A stretch of DNA of 64,000 nt from Thiogranum sp. (GTDB lineage: Bacteria > Pseudomonadota > Gammaproteobacteria > DSM-19610), in assembly GCA_024636585.1 (NCBI GenBank), contig JAGXGS010000035.1, positions 26,711-90,710 of the forward strand. Direction: 5' to 3'. Of this stretch, positions 9,622-19,360 are shown one piece after another. A model generated the notes under the pieces. It saw nothing but the letters and a program-made list of their open reading frames with translations. It made no database searches and had not been told where the DNA came from. Position 1 is the stretch's first letter. Every line of letters begins with the position of its first letter. The position numbers and the translations under genes are program-made.

Positions 9622-10146
9622 ATGAACACGACCAGACATTTCGCGATGCTTGGCTTGGCGCTTGTAATCGGCACCGGGCAATCGCTTGTTTCAGCACAGG
9701 AAAAAGAACAGGACTCAGTGTACTCCTACGGTCGTTGGGCGGTTCTGAGTCCGGCGGCGGGTGGTATCGAGCCTTATGTGGCGACTGATACACCGGTTGC
9801 GCTGAACAATACGCGCCCGGAAGAGCCCTTTGGACCCACTGTGTTGGTTGCTGACACTGATCCGTCGACTCCACCGCCGGTTGTTGTGCCGCCGACCGCG
9901 CCGCCGGTCATAGTGCCGAATCCACCCGGCAATCCGCCACCGGATGGGGACCCGCGGCCATCAGCGCCACCACCAGTGGTCGTGCCTAATTTGCCTGGAA
10001 CACCGCCTCCGGTCGGGGATCCACGGGATGCGCTTGTGGTGTCTGAGCCGATAGTGGTGCCGTCTTCAACCGTTGAGCTACCGCCTGTGGGCGATCCGCG
10101 AACTGCGCCTGTGGTGCAGCAGGCGCCGCAGGTAGTGACAAATTAG
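9622..10146 (+). CDS. Secreted proline-rich repeat protein
   Basis: 174 aa with a signal peptide cleaved near SAQE. The mature part begins with a short folded-looking segment (SYGRWAVLSPAAGGIEPYV). It then becomes a Pro/Val-rich tail with three imperfect repeats of about 22-23 residues, each ending PPxGDPR (PPPDGDPR, PPPVGDPR, LPPVGDPR). I recognise no domain. Such tails often span the periplasm or cell wall, or act as stiff surface spacers. The start is ATG 9622; an upstream TTG at 9562 in the same frame would put 20 residues ahead of the signal peptide and is less likely. It sits between the Slam-like barrel and the VPxP-CTERM protein. Confidence 0.62.
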   Translation: MNTTRHFAMLGLALVIGTGQSLVSAQEKEQDSVYSYGRWAVLSPAAGGIEPYVATDTPVALNNTRPEEPFGPTVLVADTDPSTPPPVVVPPTAPPVIVPNPPGNPPPDGDPRPSAPPPVVVPNLPGTPPPVGDPRDALVVSEPIVVPSSTVELPPVGDPRTAPVVQQAPQVVTN

Positions 10147-10231
10147 CAGGACGTGGCAGTCGGCAGAACAACGTATTAGTAAAAATGAACCACAATAACA
10201 TCAATATGGATCTGGAATTCAGGAGAAGAAC

Positions 10232-10885
10232 ATGAAGAAGGTATTACTTGGTTTAGGTTTGGTGCTGTTGAGTCAACAGTCGCTGGCTGTTTCAGTCGCC
10301 GGCGTCGATTTCGTGAACATCGCTGACCAGTTGAACGCTTCGGTTGGTACTTACCAGTCTAACTGGGTGCCGGGCGGCGCAGGCACTGAAGCTAACAGCA
10401 TGGTCGACGAAAACGGAGCGACCTGGGTATACAGCAGCTCTGCTACGGCAACCATGGATGTCTATTTCAGCAGTGCAGCACTGTTCGATGTTTCAAGTGT
10501 CGATCTGGCGATGTTGTTCGTTGGTGATGCCGGGCATTCGGGTGGGGTCACGTTGCTGGGCGGCACACTGGACGGTTTGTTCTCGGCTTTCAGTCTCCCG
10601 GCCGGCGCCGGCTACACCGGTTTCAATTCTTCAACCACACCTGCACCTCCTGGTGGTACTTCGACTGATTACGGAATATTCGCGTCCAGTCTGGATCTGG
10701 CAGGCATCTTTGGTAGCGGAACCTTCTCTGGCGTGAGGCTGGATATCAGCAACGCCAGCGCCGCGCCTTCCATGCTGGGCACCACGTCCGCGGGAGTCGC
10801 GGTCGTGCCGGTGCCTGCTGCAGTCTGGTTGTTTGGCTCAGGCCTGATCGGATTGGTCGGGATCGCGCGCCGCCGCCGGCGCTGA
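10232..10885 (+). CDS. VPxP-CTERM (PEP-CTERM-type) sorted secreted protein
   Basis: 217 aa. An N-terminal signal peptide (MKKVLLGLGLVLLSQQSLA) is followed by a Gly/Ser/Thr-rich, Cys-free beta-type body. The tail has the three-part exosortase sorting signal: VPVPAAVWLFGSGLIG, more hydrophobic residues, and a basic end (ARRRRR). This is the gammaproteobacterial variant of PEP-CTERM. It implies an exosortase elsewhere in the genome and links the gene to exopolysaccharide or biofilm matrix. AGGAG before the ATG is strong. The body function is unknown. A long perfect hairpin follows the gene. Confidence 0.85.
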   Translation: MKKVLLGLGLVLLSQQSLAVSVAGVDFVNIADQLNASVGTYQSNWVPGGAGTEANSMVDENGATWVYSSSATATMDVYFSSAALFDVSSVDLAMLFVGDAGHSGGVTLLGGTLDGLFSAFSLPAGAGYTGFNSSTTPAPPGGTSTDYGIFASSLDLAGIFGSGTFSGVRLDISNASAAPSMLGTTSAGVAVVPVPAAVWLFGSGLIGLVGIARRRRR

Positions 10886-10906
10886 TAGATACGACCGCGC
10901 AAGCCT

Positions 10907-10934
10907 GAAACAGGGTCCTGCGGGACCCTGTTTC
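10907..10934. terminator. 12-bp perfect hairpin after the CTERM gene
   Basis: GAAACAGGGTCC (10907-10918) and its exact complement (10923-10934) enclose TGCG. The flanks (GAAAC/GTTTC, then ATTTG) make it usable in both directions. It separates the CTERM gene from the leu leader promoter. Confidence 0.75.
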
Positions 10935-10956
10935 ATTTGCGGTCTCATTGCCTGGC

Positions 10957-10985
10957 TTGATATCCCGCACCACACCGCTTATATT
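10957..10985 (+). promoter_or_regulatory. Sigma-70 promoter of the leuA leader
   Basis: TTGATA (10957-10962), a 17-base spacer and TATATT (10980-10985) form a good housekeeping promoter. Transcription would start near 10992, before the leader peptide at 11014 and about 245 bases before leuA. Confidence 0.65.
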
Positions 10986-11013
10986 CATGGCTCGAATGAG
11001 CGAATCTGAATTC

Positions 11014-11112
11014 ATGCCTCACTACAGCGACAATCTGAACACCTTTACGACCGGCGGGTTCTTCCGCCTGCTGTCGCTGCTCGCCCTGCTACGACTGCCG
11101 CTTCGCGGCTGA
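11014..11112 (+). CDS. leuL: Leucine-rich leader peptide of leuA (attenuator peptide)
   Basis: A 32-codon ORF beginning ATG-CCT-CAC and ending at TGA 11110-11112. Nine of its codons are Leu, and eight of these fall among residues 19-30 (RLLSLLALLRLPL). Leu-codon runs in a short ORF between promoter and leuA are the hallmark of ribosome-mediated control by charged tRNA-Leu. In-frame ATGs at 10987 and 10996 would lengthen it, but 10987 lies upstream of the predicted transcription start. I see hairpins downstream (CAGCAT/ATGCTG, and GCGGC/GCCGC at 11212-11225) but no stem followed by a T run. The switch may therefore be Rho-dependent or translational. Confidence 0.68.
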   Translation: MPHYSDNLNTFTTGGFFRLLSLLALLRLPLRG

Positions 11113-11238
11113 TACGACACCCGCCTGGCGAGGCTAAACGCAACATCCAGAAAACCTGACATAATTTGATGCGTCGCAGCATTCAGCTTTGGTATGCTGT
11201 GGGCGCTGTAGGCGGCGGATGCCGCAATGGAGCAGAGC

Positions 11239-12786
11239 ATGAGCAGCGATCGATTAATCATTTTTGACACCACCTTGCGCGACGGCGAGCAGAGTCCGGG
11301 CGCATCGATGACCCGGGACGAAAAGGTCCGTATTGCCCGGGCTCTGGAACGCATGCGGGTGGATGTCATCGAGGCCGGATTCCCGATCGCCAGTGGTGGC
11401 GACTTCGAGGCAGTACAGGCTGTGGCTCGTGCGGTGAAGGACTCTACCGTATGCGGTCTGGCGCGCGCTCTGGATCGCGATATCGATCGCGCCGGTGAGG
11501 CACTGAAGGACGCAAAGTCGGCGCGTATTCATACCTTCATCGCAACGTCGCCCATCCATATGAAAATGAAGTTGCGCATGGAGCCGGACCAGGTGCTGGA
11601 ACAGGCGGTGAAAGCGGTCACGCGGGCCCGAAAATACACCGATAACGTGGAGTTCTCTCCCGAGGATGCCGGGCGTTCGGAGCTGGATTTTCTTTGTCGC
11701 GTTCTGGAAGCAGTCATCGATGCCGGCGCGACGACGGTGAATATTCCCGACACTGTAGGTTATAACCTGCCGCATCAGTTCGGCCAGTTGATCGCGGACC
11801 TCATCGAGCGGGTGCCGAATGCGGACAAGGCGGTGTTCTCGGTGCATTGCCACAACGACCTTGGGCTGGCGGTGGGCAATTCATTGTCGGCGGTATTGAA
11901 TGGTGCGCGCCAGGTCGAGTGTACGATTAATGGCCTTGGCGAACGTGCTGGCAATGCATCACTGGAAGAAGTGGTAATGGCGGTGCGTACCCGTCAGGAT
12001 GTTTTCCCCTGCGATACCCGGCTCGACACGACCAATATCATGACCTGTTCGCGACTTGTCTCGGGTGTCACCGGTTTCGTGGTGCAGCCGAACAAAGCGA
12101 TCGTCGGTGCCAACGCCTTTGCCCACGAATCCGGTATTCATCAGGACGGTGTGCTGAAAAGCCGCGAGACCTATGAAATCATGCGTGCCCAGGACGTCGG
12201 CTGGACCGCCAATCGCATCGTGCTCGGCAAACACTCCGGCCGCAATGCATTTCGGACGCACCTTGAACAGCTGGGTATCGCTTTCGACTCGGAAGAAGGA
12301 CTTAACGAGGCCTTCTCCCGCTTCAAGGATCTTGCTGACAAGAAACACGAGATCTATGACGAGGACCTGCAGGCGTTGGTGTCCGAGTTGAGTCTCGATG
12401 CTGAGAATGAGCAGTTCAAGTTGATCGCCCTGAAAGTCTGTTCAGAGACCGGCGAGACACCGGATGCCAGTATCACACTTAGCGTCAACGGCGAGGAAAA
12501 GCATGCCCACTCCAGCGGCGGCGGCCCGGTGGATGCAGCGTTCAAGGCGATCGAGATGATAGTCAACAGCGGCACAGAATTGCAGCTGTACTCAGTGAGC
12601 AACATCACCAGTGGAACCGATGCGCAGGGCGAGGTTACGGTTCGTCTCGAGCGCGGTGGACACATCGTCAATGGTCTGGGTGCCGACACGGATATCGTTA
12701 TTGCGTCAGCCCGAGCCTATGTCAATGCGCTGAACAAGATTATCCGGCCGGAAGGTCGGGAGCATCCGCAGCGGGGCGATGTCTAG
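11239..12786 (+). CDS. leuA: 2-isopropylmalate synthase
   Basis: Condenses acetyl-CoA with 2-oxoisovalerate in the first committed step of leucine synthesis. At 515 aa it is the E. coli-type length. The TIM-barrel domain opens with [17 protein letters not shown] and carries the HCHNDLGLA metal-binding motif. [13 protein letters not shown] is next, and a C-terminal regulatory domain that senses leucine completes it. ATG 11239 is chosen because GGAG sits six bases upstream; an ATG at 11227 in the same frame has no such site. The last eight bases overlap the uracil-DNA glycosylase gene. leuBCD are not in the window. The leader peptide at 11014-11112 probably controls it. Confidence 0.96.
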   Translation: MSSDRLIIFDTTLRDGEQSPGASMTRDEKVRIARALERMRVDVIEAGFPIASGGDFEAVQAVARAVKDSTVCGLARALDRDIDRAGEALKDAKSARIHTFIATSPIHMKMKLRMEPDQVLEQAVKAVTRARKYTDNVEFSPEDAGRSELDFLCRVLEAVIDAGATTVNIPDTVGYNLPHQFGQLIADLIERVPNADKAVFSVHCHNDLGLAVGNSLSAVLNGARQVECTINGLGERAGNASLEEVVMAVRTRQDVFPCDTRLDTTNIMTCSRLVSGVTGFVVQPNKAIVGANAFAHESGIHQDGVLKSRETYEIMRAQDVGWTANRIVLGKHSGRNAFRTHLEQLGIAFDSEEGLNEAFSRFKDLADKKHEIYDEDLQALVSELSLDAENEQFKLIALKVCSETGETPDASITLSVNGEEKHAHSSGGGPVDAAFKAIEMIVNSGTELQLYSVSNITSGTDAQGEVTVRLERGGHIVNGLGADTDIVIASARAYVNALNKIIRPEGREHPQRGDV

Positions 12787-13471
12787 GCGCGCAACAGTCA
12801 GGCAGGTGCAATACCTGGATGCCATGGGTATCCAGTCCTGGCAGTTGCGGCGCGCGGCCGGGCAGAATCCGGATGCGGCGCAGCCGGAGAAACAGGGAGA
12901 CACTGTGGCGCATCTTGACTGGGATGCGCTGCAACAACGCGTCTCCGGATGTACGCAATGTGCATTGCATCGCAGTCGTACGCAGACGGTGTTTGGCGTC
13001 GGCGACCGCAATGCTGACTGGCTGATCATCGGCGAAGCGCCGGGTAAAGACGAAGACCTGGAGGGCGAACCTTTTGTAGGCCGCGCCGGACAGCTGCTTA
13101 ACTCGATGTTGCTGGCCATCGGGTTGAAACGCGATCAGGTCTACATTACGAACATTGTAAAATGTCACCCACCGGAGAATCGCGACCCGAAGTCCGAAGA
13201 AACCGTCTGTTGCGAACCCTTTCTGCTGCGTCAGATCGATCTGGTCCAGCCGAAAATGATTCTCGCGTTGGGCCGGGTTGCGGCCCAGAGCCTTCTGCGC
13301 AGCAAGTTGCCGCTCGGCAAGTTGCGCGGCAGCGTGCATAGCTTCCGCGATACCGGAATTCCCCTGATCGCCACCTGGCATCCGGCTTACCTGATACGCA
13401 CGCCTTCCGAGAAACGTAGCGCCTGGGAAGATCTGAAGCTGGCGAGGCGGTCCGTGGAGCGGGCTTCGTGA
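12779..13471 (+). CDS. Uracil-DNA glycosylase, family 4 type
   Basis: 230 aa. Removes uracil (from cytosine deamination) or related bases from DNA. Motif A reads [20 protein letters not shown] and motif B reads HPAYLIR, the family 4/5 pattern. Cysteines in CTQCALH and in the following VKCHPPENR...CC region could bind the 4Fe-4S cluster of family 4. The N-terminal 45 residues before that are an extra, poorly conserved-looking arm ([21 protein letters not shown]). The start overlaps the end of leuA by eight bases and the end overlaps rimI by four, so all three are probably on one mRNA. Confidence 0.85.
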   Translation: MSRRATVRQVQYLDAMGIQSWQLRRAAGQNPDAAQPEKQGDTVAHLDWDALQQRVSGCTQCALHRSRTQTVFGVGDRNADWLIIGEAPGKDEDLEGEPFVGRAGQLLNSMLLAIGLKRDQVYITNIVKCHPPENRDPKSEETVCCEPFLLRQIDLVQPKMILALGRVAAQSLLRSKLPLGKLRGSVHSFRDTGIPLIATWHPAYLIRTPSEKRSAWEDLKLARRSVERAS

Positions 13472-13932
13472 GCGCTCTTCTGTCCGGCGAGCCAAATCTG
13501 CGCCCCCTGAATGTGGACGATCTGCCGGAATTAATGGAGATTGAGCACCGCGCCTACCCGTATCCCTGGACAATCGGGATCTTTCGTGACTGCCTGCGGG
13601 TCGGCTATTGCTGCTGGTGCCTGGAAGCGGCGGGGCATATTGATGGCTACGGGGTCATGAGCGTAGCGGTGGGTGAAGCTCATATTCTCAACCTGACAGT
13701 GCGGCCGGAAATGCAGCGGCAAGGCATCGGCGCCAGGCTGATGGAGCATTTCATACATGTGGCGCGCCGGCATGGCGCCAGAGTGGTGATGCTGGAGGTG
13801 CGACCGTCGAATACCGCGGCCGTGAATCTTTATTACAAGCTCGGATTCAACGAAATGGGGGTGCGCCCGAATTATTATCCGGCAGACAAGGGGCGCGAGG
13901 ATGCGTTGCTACTGGCTTTAGAGCTGACATAA
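13468..13932 (+). CDS. rimI: Ribosomal protein alanine N-acetyltransferase
   Basis: A 154 aa GNAT-fold enzyme that acetylates the N-terminal Ala of ribosomal protein S18. The acetyl-CoA loop is RQGIGARL (Q/RxxGxG/A), and the substrate-side motif LEVRPSNTAAVNLYYKLGFNEMGVRPNYY is typical of RimI. The GTG start overlaps the upstream stop as GTGA. Its likely substrate gene rpsR is also in this window, at 35 kb. A related GNAT cannot be excluded from motifs alone, but the C-terminal YYPADKGREDALLL is characteristic. Confidence 0.88.
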   Translation: MSALLSGEPNLRPLNVDDLPELMEIEHRAYPYPWTIGIFRDCLRVGYCCWCLEAAGHIDGYGVMSVAVGEAHILNLTVRPEMQRQGIGARLMEHFIHVARRHGARVVMLEVRPSNTAAVNLYYKLGFNEMGVRPNYYPADKGREDALLLALELT

Positions 13933-14147
13933 TTGTCATGTTTGTCGAATTTATTTATCTTCAGGAGCGGTGACTGGATTGCTGGCTTGGCCTCCAGTAA
14001 CTTATTGTTCGGGAATGAGTAAAGGCCGTGCCGCATGAAGCGGAAACAGCTGGCATCTGTCGGGAAAATTGACGGAACCCCATGTAAGAAATGTTCCTGT
14101 TGCGGGGGCTTGTTCTTAAGCGACTGAAGCTACTAGCAAAACTGTCA

Positions 14148-14163
14148 TGGCGTGCTTTCTGCA
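14148..14163 (+). promoter_or_regulatory. Possible sigma-54 promoter ahead of the subtilase
   Basis: TGGCGTGCTTTCTGCA has the GG-N10-GC spacing required for sigma-54 and agrees with most consensus positions except A5, C6 and T12. The start site would fall near 14175, 37 bases before the GTG start. I found no clear sigma-70 promoter here. A chance match is quite possible. Confidence 0.3.
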
Positions 14164-14211
14164 TCAGCTATCCGCTGATGGCTATGAACAAAAAACAATA
14201 CCGGGAAGCGA

Positions 14212-16140
14212 GTGCGGATATTTAAATACCAGATTGGCCTGAAATGGCCGGGACTCTGCCAGAGACTGCTGCTGCTTGCGATTCTATGTCCGGGTAGCGC
14301 TGCTGTGGCCGCACCGGAGCAGCGGCCCGACGTCATCCCCGGAAGCTATGTCGTCGTCTACAAGGGCGGCGTGCAAAGCGGGCCGGTAACCGACGAACTC
14401 GCTCGCACCCTCGGTCTCGGCATCAGTTTCAAATACCGCCATGCGTTGCAGGGAGCCGCGGTCACCGTACCGCCTGGCCGCCTGCGGGCCCTTCAGCAGG
14501 ATCCGCGGGTGGCATACGTCGAGCCAGATCAGATTGTGACCCTGGCCGCGCAGACGCTGCCGACCGGGATCGATCGGATCAATGCAGAGCAGGATTCCGC
14601 AGCCAACATTGATAACATCGATGACCGCGTGAATGTCGATATTGCCATTCTCGACACCGGCCTCGATCTGGATCATCCCGATCTGAATGTCTACCGTTAT
14701 GCCCTGTGCAGCACCAAGGGGTTCAGAGGGTCCTGTAAAGAAGGCGACGCAGGCGCGGATGACGGGAACGGTCATGGTACCCACGTCGGCGGTACTGCGG
14801 CGGCGCTCGATAACAACAGCGGCGTGGTCGGCGTAGCGCCGGGAGCGCGTCTGTGGGGGGTCAAGGTGCTGGGTGATGACGGCAGTGGCTCCATCTCAAT
14901 TGTTATCGCCGGCGTTGACTATGTAACTGCCCAGGCCACCGAAATCGAAGTCGCTAACATGAGCCTTACCAGCGAGAGCTTTTCGCAGGCGCTGCATGAT
15001 GCCATCAGCAATTCTGTCGCTGCCGGAGTGACTTACGTATTGGCAGCCGGCAACCAGCTGGTCGATGTCTCGACCCGCTATCCTGCCGGTCACCCACAGG
15101 CCATTACTGTTTCCGCGCTTGCGGACTTCGACGGCCAGTCGGGTGGAACGGGCAGCGGCAGTGTGTCGTTTTCGACCTGTACTGAAAATGTCGACGACTC
15201 ATTCGCCTGTTTCAGTAACTTTGGTTCCGGCGTGGATATCATGGCGCCGGGGGTGCGCATACGCTCGACATGGTTCGGGGGCGGTACCGCAGTGATCAGT
15301 GGCACCAGCATGGCCGCGCCGCATGTGACGGGAGCTGCCGCGCTCTACATGATGGAAAATCCCGGAGCTTCGCCTGCCACGGTAAAGGCGGCGCTGCTGG
15401 CGGCGGCGGATCCGGCACCCTGCGCCAACAGTGCGAATGGACATTGCGCGGATGATCCTGATGGCATCCAGGAGCCGCTGTTGATGCTGCGCTGCAGGGA
15501 CACGGACGCAGATGGCATTTGCGATGACATCGATAACTGCCCGTTGATTTCCAACCCGACTCAGGCCGACAGTGACGGAGATGGCGTGGGCGACAGTTGC
15601 GATAACTGCGCGAATACCCACAATCCGGATCAGGCCGACAGCGACGGCGACGGGATCGGTGACAGCTGTGACAGCTGTCCGCTGATCGATAACGACAGCA
15701 CCGCTGACAGCGACAATGACGGACTCAGCGATTTTGAAGAATGCATCCTTGGAACCAACCCGGCTGACTCAGACACCGACGGCGATACGCTGTTGGACGG
15801 TGATGAACTGGCGCTTTACGAGACTGATCCGCTGCTCCCGGACAGCGATGGCGATGGGTTTGACGATGGAGAAGAAGTGTTGGCGGGGAGTGATCCGCTG
15901 GATAGTTCCAGCTATCCGGCTATAGCCGATGGCGACCTGAACGGCGACCAGTTGGTTGATGCACGTGATGTTCTAATCGGCTTGAAGATCGTACAGGGAC
16001 AGCTTACGCCGACCACGGATCAGCTGGCGCATGGTGATGTAGCGCCTCTGGTGGCGGGCGTGCCGCAGCCAGACAGCGTGTTCAATCTTGGCGATCTGCT
16101 GCTGATCCAGCGCAAGGCGCTCGGCAGCCTGAGCTTCTAA
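14212..16140 (+). CDS. Secreted subtilisin-like protease with calcium-binding repeats and dockerin-like tail
   Basis: 642 aa. A signal peptide ends at AVA-AP. An I9-type propeptide (residues about 40-110) serves as chaperone and inhibitor. The S8 catalytic domain follows, with Asp148 in [13 protein letters not shown], His188 in GHGTHVGG, the oxyanion Asn in AAGNQ and the Ser in SGTSMAAPH. After it come Asp-rich thrombospondin type-3-like repeats (DxDxDGxxDxxDxC, with paired Cys), then a dockerin-like pair ([17 protein letters not shown] and [16 protein letters not shown]). The start is GTG 14212 with GGGAAG upstream. It stands alone between rimI and prfC. The tail suggests calcium-dependent folding or surface attachment; no cohesin partner is visible. 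Confidence 0.9.
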   Translation: MRIFKYQIGLKWPGLCQRLLLLAILCPGSAAVAAPEQRPDVIPGSYVVVYKGGVQSGPVTDELARTLGLGISFKYRHALQGAAVTVPPGRLRALQQDPRVAYVEPDQIVTLAAQTLPTGIDRINAEQDSAANIDNIDDRVNVDIAILDTGLDLDHPDLNVYRYALCSTKGFRGSCKEGDAGADDGNGHGTHVGGTAAALDNNSGVVGVAPGARLWGVKVLGDDGSGSISIVIAGVDYVTAQATEIEVANMSLTSESFSQALHDAISNSVAAGVTYVLAAGNQLVDVSTRYPAGHPQAITVSALADFDGQSGGTGSGSVSFSTCTENVDDSFACFSNFGSGVDIMAPGVRIRSTWFGGGTAVISGTSMAAPHVTGAAALYMMENPGASPATVKAALLAAADPAPCANSANGHCADDPDGIQEPLLMLRCRDTDADGICDDIDNCPLISNPTQADSDGDGVGDSCDNCANTHNPDQADSDGDGIGDSCDSCPLIDNDSTADSDNDGLSDFEECILGTNPADSDTDGDTLLDGDELALYETDPLLPDSDGDGFDDGEEVLAGSDPLDSSSYPAIADGDLNGDQLVDARDVLIGLKIVQGQLTPTTDQLAHGDVAPLVAGVPQPDSVFNLGDLLLIQRKALGSLSF

Positions 16141-16163
16141 GCCTGCGGTGAAAGTTTGGCGTG

Positions 16164-16172
16164 TGTTATAAT
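16164..16172 (+). promoter_or_regulatory. Extended -10 promoter of prfC
   Basis: TGT followed by TATAAT (16167-16172) matches an extended -10 element, 35 bases before the prfC ATG. No good -35 is visible. Confidence 0.45.
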
Positions 16173-16206
16173 GCGCTATTTCCAAAGCAGATAAATCCCC
16201 AGCAGT

Positions 16207-17787
16207 ATGAGTATCATCGCCGACGAAGCGGCACGCCGCCGCACATTCGCCATTATTTCACATCCCGATGCGGGCAAGACCACCCTGACCGAAAAGCTGT
16301 TGTTGTTTGGTGGTGCTATCCAGCTTGCCGGCACCGTGAAAGGTCGCAAGGCCGCGCGCCATGCCACCTCAGACTGGATGGAGATGGAGAAGCAGCGCGG
16401 TATTTCCGTAACATCCTCGGTCATGCAGTTTCCTTACCGGGATGCGATGGTCAATCTGCTCGATACGCCCGGCCACGAAGATTTCTCGGAAGACACCTAT
16501 CGCACCCTAACGGCTGTGGATTCGGCGCTGATGGTGATCGACGTTGCCAAGGGGGTCGAGGCGCGGACCATTAAATTGATGGAGGTATGCCGGCTGCGCA
16601 CCACGCCGATTTTCACCTTCATCAACAAGCTCGACCGCGAAGGCCGCGAGGCAATCGAACTGCTCGACGAAGTCGAACAGGTGCTCGATATAAAATGTGC
16701 GCCTATTACCTGGCCGATCGGCATGGGCAAGCGCTTCAAGGGCGTCTATCACATCGAAGATGACAAGGTGTTCCTGCATACCGCGGGTGACAGCAGCCGG
16801 CGTCACGAAGTCAAATCCATCAATGGTCTGGATAACCCTCTGCTGGACGAAGTGCTGGGCAGCCAGGCTGACGAATTGCGTCAGGATATTGAACTGGTGC
16901 AGGGTGCCAGCCACCGTTTCGACAAGGATGCCTATTTGCGCGGTGAACTGAGTCCGGTGTTCTTCGGATCGGCGATCAATAATTTCGGCGTGCAGGAACT
17001 GCTCGACTACTTCATCGAGCATGCGCCGCCGCCGCTGGCGCGCGACACCACGACCCGTTGCGTCGAGCCGCTCGAGCCGGAGCTGACCGGATTCGTGTTC
17101 AAGATTCAGGCGAATATGGACCCGCAACACCGGGATCGAATCGCCTTCTTCCGGGTCTGTTCCGGCTCCTATAAAAAAGGCATGAAAATGCACCACGTGC
17201 GCATCGGTCGCGATGTGCAGGTGGCAAATGCCATGACCTTCATGGCGGCTGATCGTGGCCACGTCGAGGAAGCCTACCCGGGCGACATCATCGGCTTGCA
17301 TAACCACGGCACTATCCGCATCGGTGATACGTTCACGCAGGGCGAAGAGCTCAAGTACACCGGCATTCCCAGCTTTGCGCCGGAACTGTTCCGGCGCGCG
17401 GTTCTTAAAGATCCGCTGCGCATGAAAGCCCTGCAAAAAGGCTTGATACAGCTGAGCGAGGAGGGCGCTACCCAGCTGTTCCGGCCATTAAAGAACAATG
17501 ATCTGGTTCTGGGTGCAGTCGGCGTATTGCAGTTCGATGTGGTGGCGCAACGTCTCAGGGACGAATACAAGGTGGAATGCCTGTTCGAGTCGGTGGCGGT
17601 GGCGACTGCGCGCTGGGTCGAGTGCGACGACCCCAAAGAACTGCAGCGACTGCGCGACAAGGCTTACGATAACCTCGCGCTCGATCAGGCAGGTGAGCTG
17701 GTGTATATCGCGCCCACGCGCATCAATCTGGATCTCGCCATAGAGCGTTATCCGGGCGTGCGTTTCCAGGCGACGCGGGAGATTTGA
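16207..17787 (+). CDS. prfC: Peptide chain release factor 3
   Basis: A GTPase that removes RF1/RF2 from the ribosome after peptide release. At 526 aa it is the usual length. G1 is HPDAGKTT (residues 19-26), followed by [12 protein letters not shown] (switch I), [14 protein letters not shown] (G3) and NKLDREGR (G4), then the RF3-specific domains II and III. It stands alone, with an extended -10 promoter just upstream. Confidence 0.96.
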   Translation: MSIIADEAARRRTFAIISHPDAGKTTLTEKLLLFGGAIQLAGTVKGRKAARHATSDWMEMEKQRGISVTSSVMQFPYRDAMVNLLDTPGHEDFSEDTYRTLTAVDSALMVIDVAKGVEARTIKLMEVCRLRTTPIFTFINKLDREGREAIELLDEVEQVLDIKCAPITWPIGMGKRFKGVYHIEDDKVFLHTAGDSSRRHEVKSINGLDNPLLDEVLGSQADELRQDIELVQGASHRFDKDAYLRGELSPVFFGSAINNFGVQELLDYFIEHAPPPLARDTTTRCVEPLEPELTGFVFKIQANMDPQHRDRIAFFRVCSGSYKKGMKMHHVRIGRDVQVANAMTFMAADRGHVEEAYPGDIIGLHNHGTIRIGDTFTQGEELKYTGIPSFAPELFRRAVLKDPLRMKALQKGLIQLSEEGATQLFRPLKNNDLVLGAVGVLQFDVVAQRLRDEYKVECLFESVAVATARWVECDDPKELQRLRDKAYDNLALDQAGELVYIAPTRINLDLAIERYPGVRFQATREI

Positions 17788-17918
17788 TAGCCTGACGCTG
17801 CGGCCGTGCCCCGGACGCGGGAGTCCGGCTGGCCTGATCCTTGCTGCAGTTAGCGCATGAGCGCTGTCAAACAAAAGCCTGCCAAAGACAAATCAACGAG
17901 TTATATCATGGGGCCGGC

Positions 17919-18989
17919 ATGTCGAAGGGCATGAGCGGCAAACAACTGGCGGAGATCTTCCGTCAGGCGGCAGATGCTCACCAGCACCAGCGTCATGCCG
18001 AGGCTCAGGCCGGTTACCGCAGGATTCTGCGTGTGGTGCCCGCGCATTTCGATGTGCTGCACCTGCTGGGTCAGTCCCTGATCGAAGCCGGACAGCCGCA
18101 TGACGCGATAGAATGGTTGCGGAAAGCAGTCGCTGCCAATCCTGACAGTACCGATGCCTGCTTTGATCTGGGTCTGGCGCAGCGCAAGGCCGGACAGTCT
18201 GATCAGGCTGTGCAGTCATTTCGCCGCGTGCTCGAATTGCAGCCAGACTATCTGAAAGCCCACCTGTCACTTGCCGAACTTAAATTTCCCGGCGAACGGT
18301 ATACAACGCTGCTTCGCCAGTTGCACCAGTGGCTGAAGCCGGCCAACTATGTCGAGATTGGCGTGGAGACGGGGCAGTCGATGGCGCTGGCGGAACCGGG
18401 CACGCGTTGCGTCGGGATTGATCCGGAGCCGCGCATACAGACAGCGCTGCCGCCGCGTTGTGAAATCTTCGCCCAAACCAGTGACACGTTTTTTGCCGAA
18501 CAAAAACTTCATGAACTGCTGGACCGCCAGCCGGTTGCCTTCGCTTTCATCGATGGCATGCACGTATTCGAAGCGGCATTGCGCGATTTCATCAATATCG
18601 AAGCCTGTGCGGACCCGCACACTGTGGTGGCGATTCATGACTGTATCCCGTTAGACGGGGTGACGTCGGCGCGCGAGCGCACCACCAATTTCTGGAGCGG
18701 TGATGTCTGGAAGCTGATTCTGTGCCTGAAAAAATACCGGCCCGGGCTGGAGATCATCAACGTGGCGACCAAGCCTACCGGGCTGGGGCTCATTACCGGG
18801 CTGGAGCGGGGGAATCGCAGATTGCTCGACTGTTATGCGCAAATTCTGGAAGAATTCATACCACTTGGATATGACGACATCGCCGAGCGCGAAGCCGAAT
18901 GCCTGAATATCGTGGCCAATGAGTCGGCAGCTGTGAAAGCCTGGCTACAGGACCGGAGGTGCAGCAGCCTGTCGGTCGCAACATCCTAG
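17919..18989 (+). CDS. TPR protein fused to a class I methyltransferase-like domain
   Basis: 356 aa. The first 120 residues hold three TPR-type repeats (AEAQAGYRRILRVVPAHFDVLHLLGQSL and two similar units). A Rossmann domain follows, with YVEIGVETGQSM as motif I and FAFIDGMHVFEAALRDF further on, resembling Methyltransf_24 proteins that act on small molecules or sugars. The substrate is unknown. ATG 17919 is chosen because it begins the TPR region; an in-frame TTG at 17841 would add 26 residues without domain support. The last four bases overlap the convergent small membrane protein gene. Confidence 0.65.
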   Translation: MSKGMSGKQLAEIFRQAADAHQHQRHAEAQAGYRRILRVVPAHFDVLHLLGQSLIEAGQPHDAIEWLRKAVAANPDSTDACFDLGLAQRKAGQSDQAVQSFRRVLELQPDYLKAHLSLAELKFPGERYTTLLRQLHQWLKPANYVEIGVETGQSMALAEPGTRCVGIDPEPRIQTALPPRCEIFAQTSDTFFAEQKLHELLDRQPVAFAFIDGMHVFEAALRDFINIEACADPHTVVAIHDCIPLDGVTSARERTTNFWSGDVWKLILCLKKYRPGLEIINVATKPTGLGLITGLERGNRRLLDCYAQILEEFIPLGYDDIAEREAECLNIVANESAAVKAWLQDRRCSSLSVATS

Positions 18990-19360
18990 CGCGGCGGAGC
19001 CTTACTCCGCTCGATGACATCAGCGAGTGCTTGCTCGTTGTCACAAAAGCCGATTTCACCGCTGTCGATTTTCCCGTTCGCCAGCTTCTCGTCGCATTGT
19101 TCAATCTGGCTGCACCCGGCACAGCGTTGCATCTGGTTGTGAACATCCACGGCGCGTTCGCCATGCAGATACGCGTCGATGTCGACGCCAAGGGCCGTGA
19201 GCATTTTGCTCAGCCTGAGGCTGTCCAGCTGTCTGGCCATTGATTCGCGGTAGCGTTTGCCTGCGGAAAGATTGAACACGATGGCTACTGTCAGCAGTAC
19301 GGCGAATGCCGCCAGCAATATGCCGAACAGGCCGGCAATGATCAGGCTGAACAGGTTCAT
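18986..19360 (-). CDS. Small membrane protein with Cys motif (DUF6455-like)
   Basis: 124 aa. One N-terminal membrane helix (LFSLIIAGLFGILLAAFAVLLTVAIVF) precedes a cytoplasmic or periplasmic domain with MLTALGVDIDAYLHGE, CAGC...C and a later FCDNEQAL. This resembles DUF6455 proteins, whose function is unknown. The four cysteines suggest a metal or redox role, which is speculative. ATG 19360 has GGAG nine bases upstream; ATG 19366 is only three bases from the same site. It is convergent with the TPR-methyltransferase gene. Confidence 0.58.
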   Translation of the reverse strand: MNLFSLIIAGLFGILLAAFAVLLTVAIVFNLSAGKRYRESMARQLDSLRLSKMLTALGVDIDAYLHGERAVDVHNQMQRCAGCSQIEQCDEKLANGKIDSGEIGFCDNEQALADVIERSKAPPR

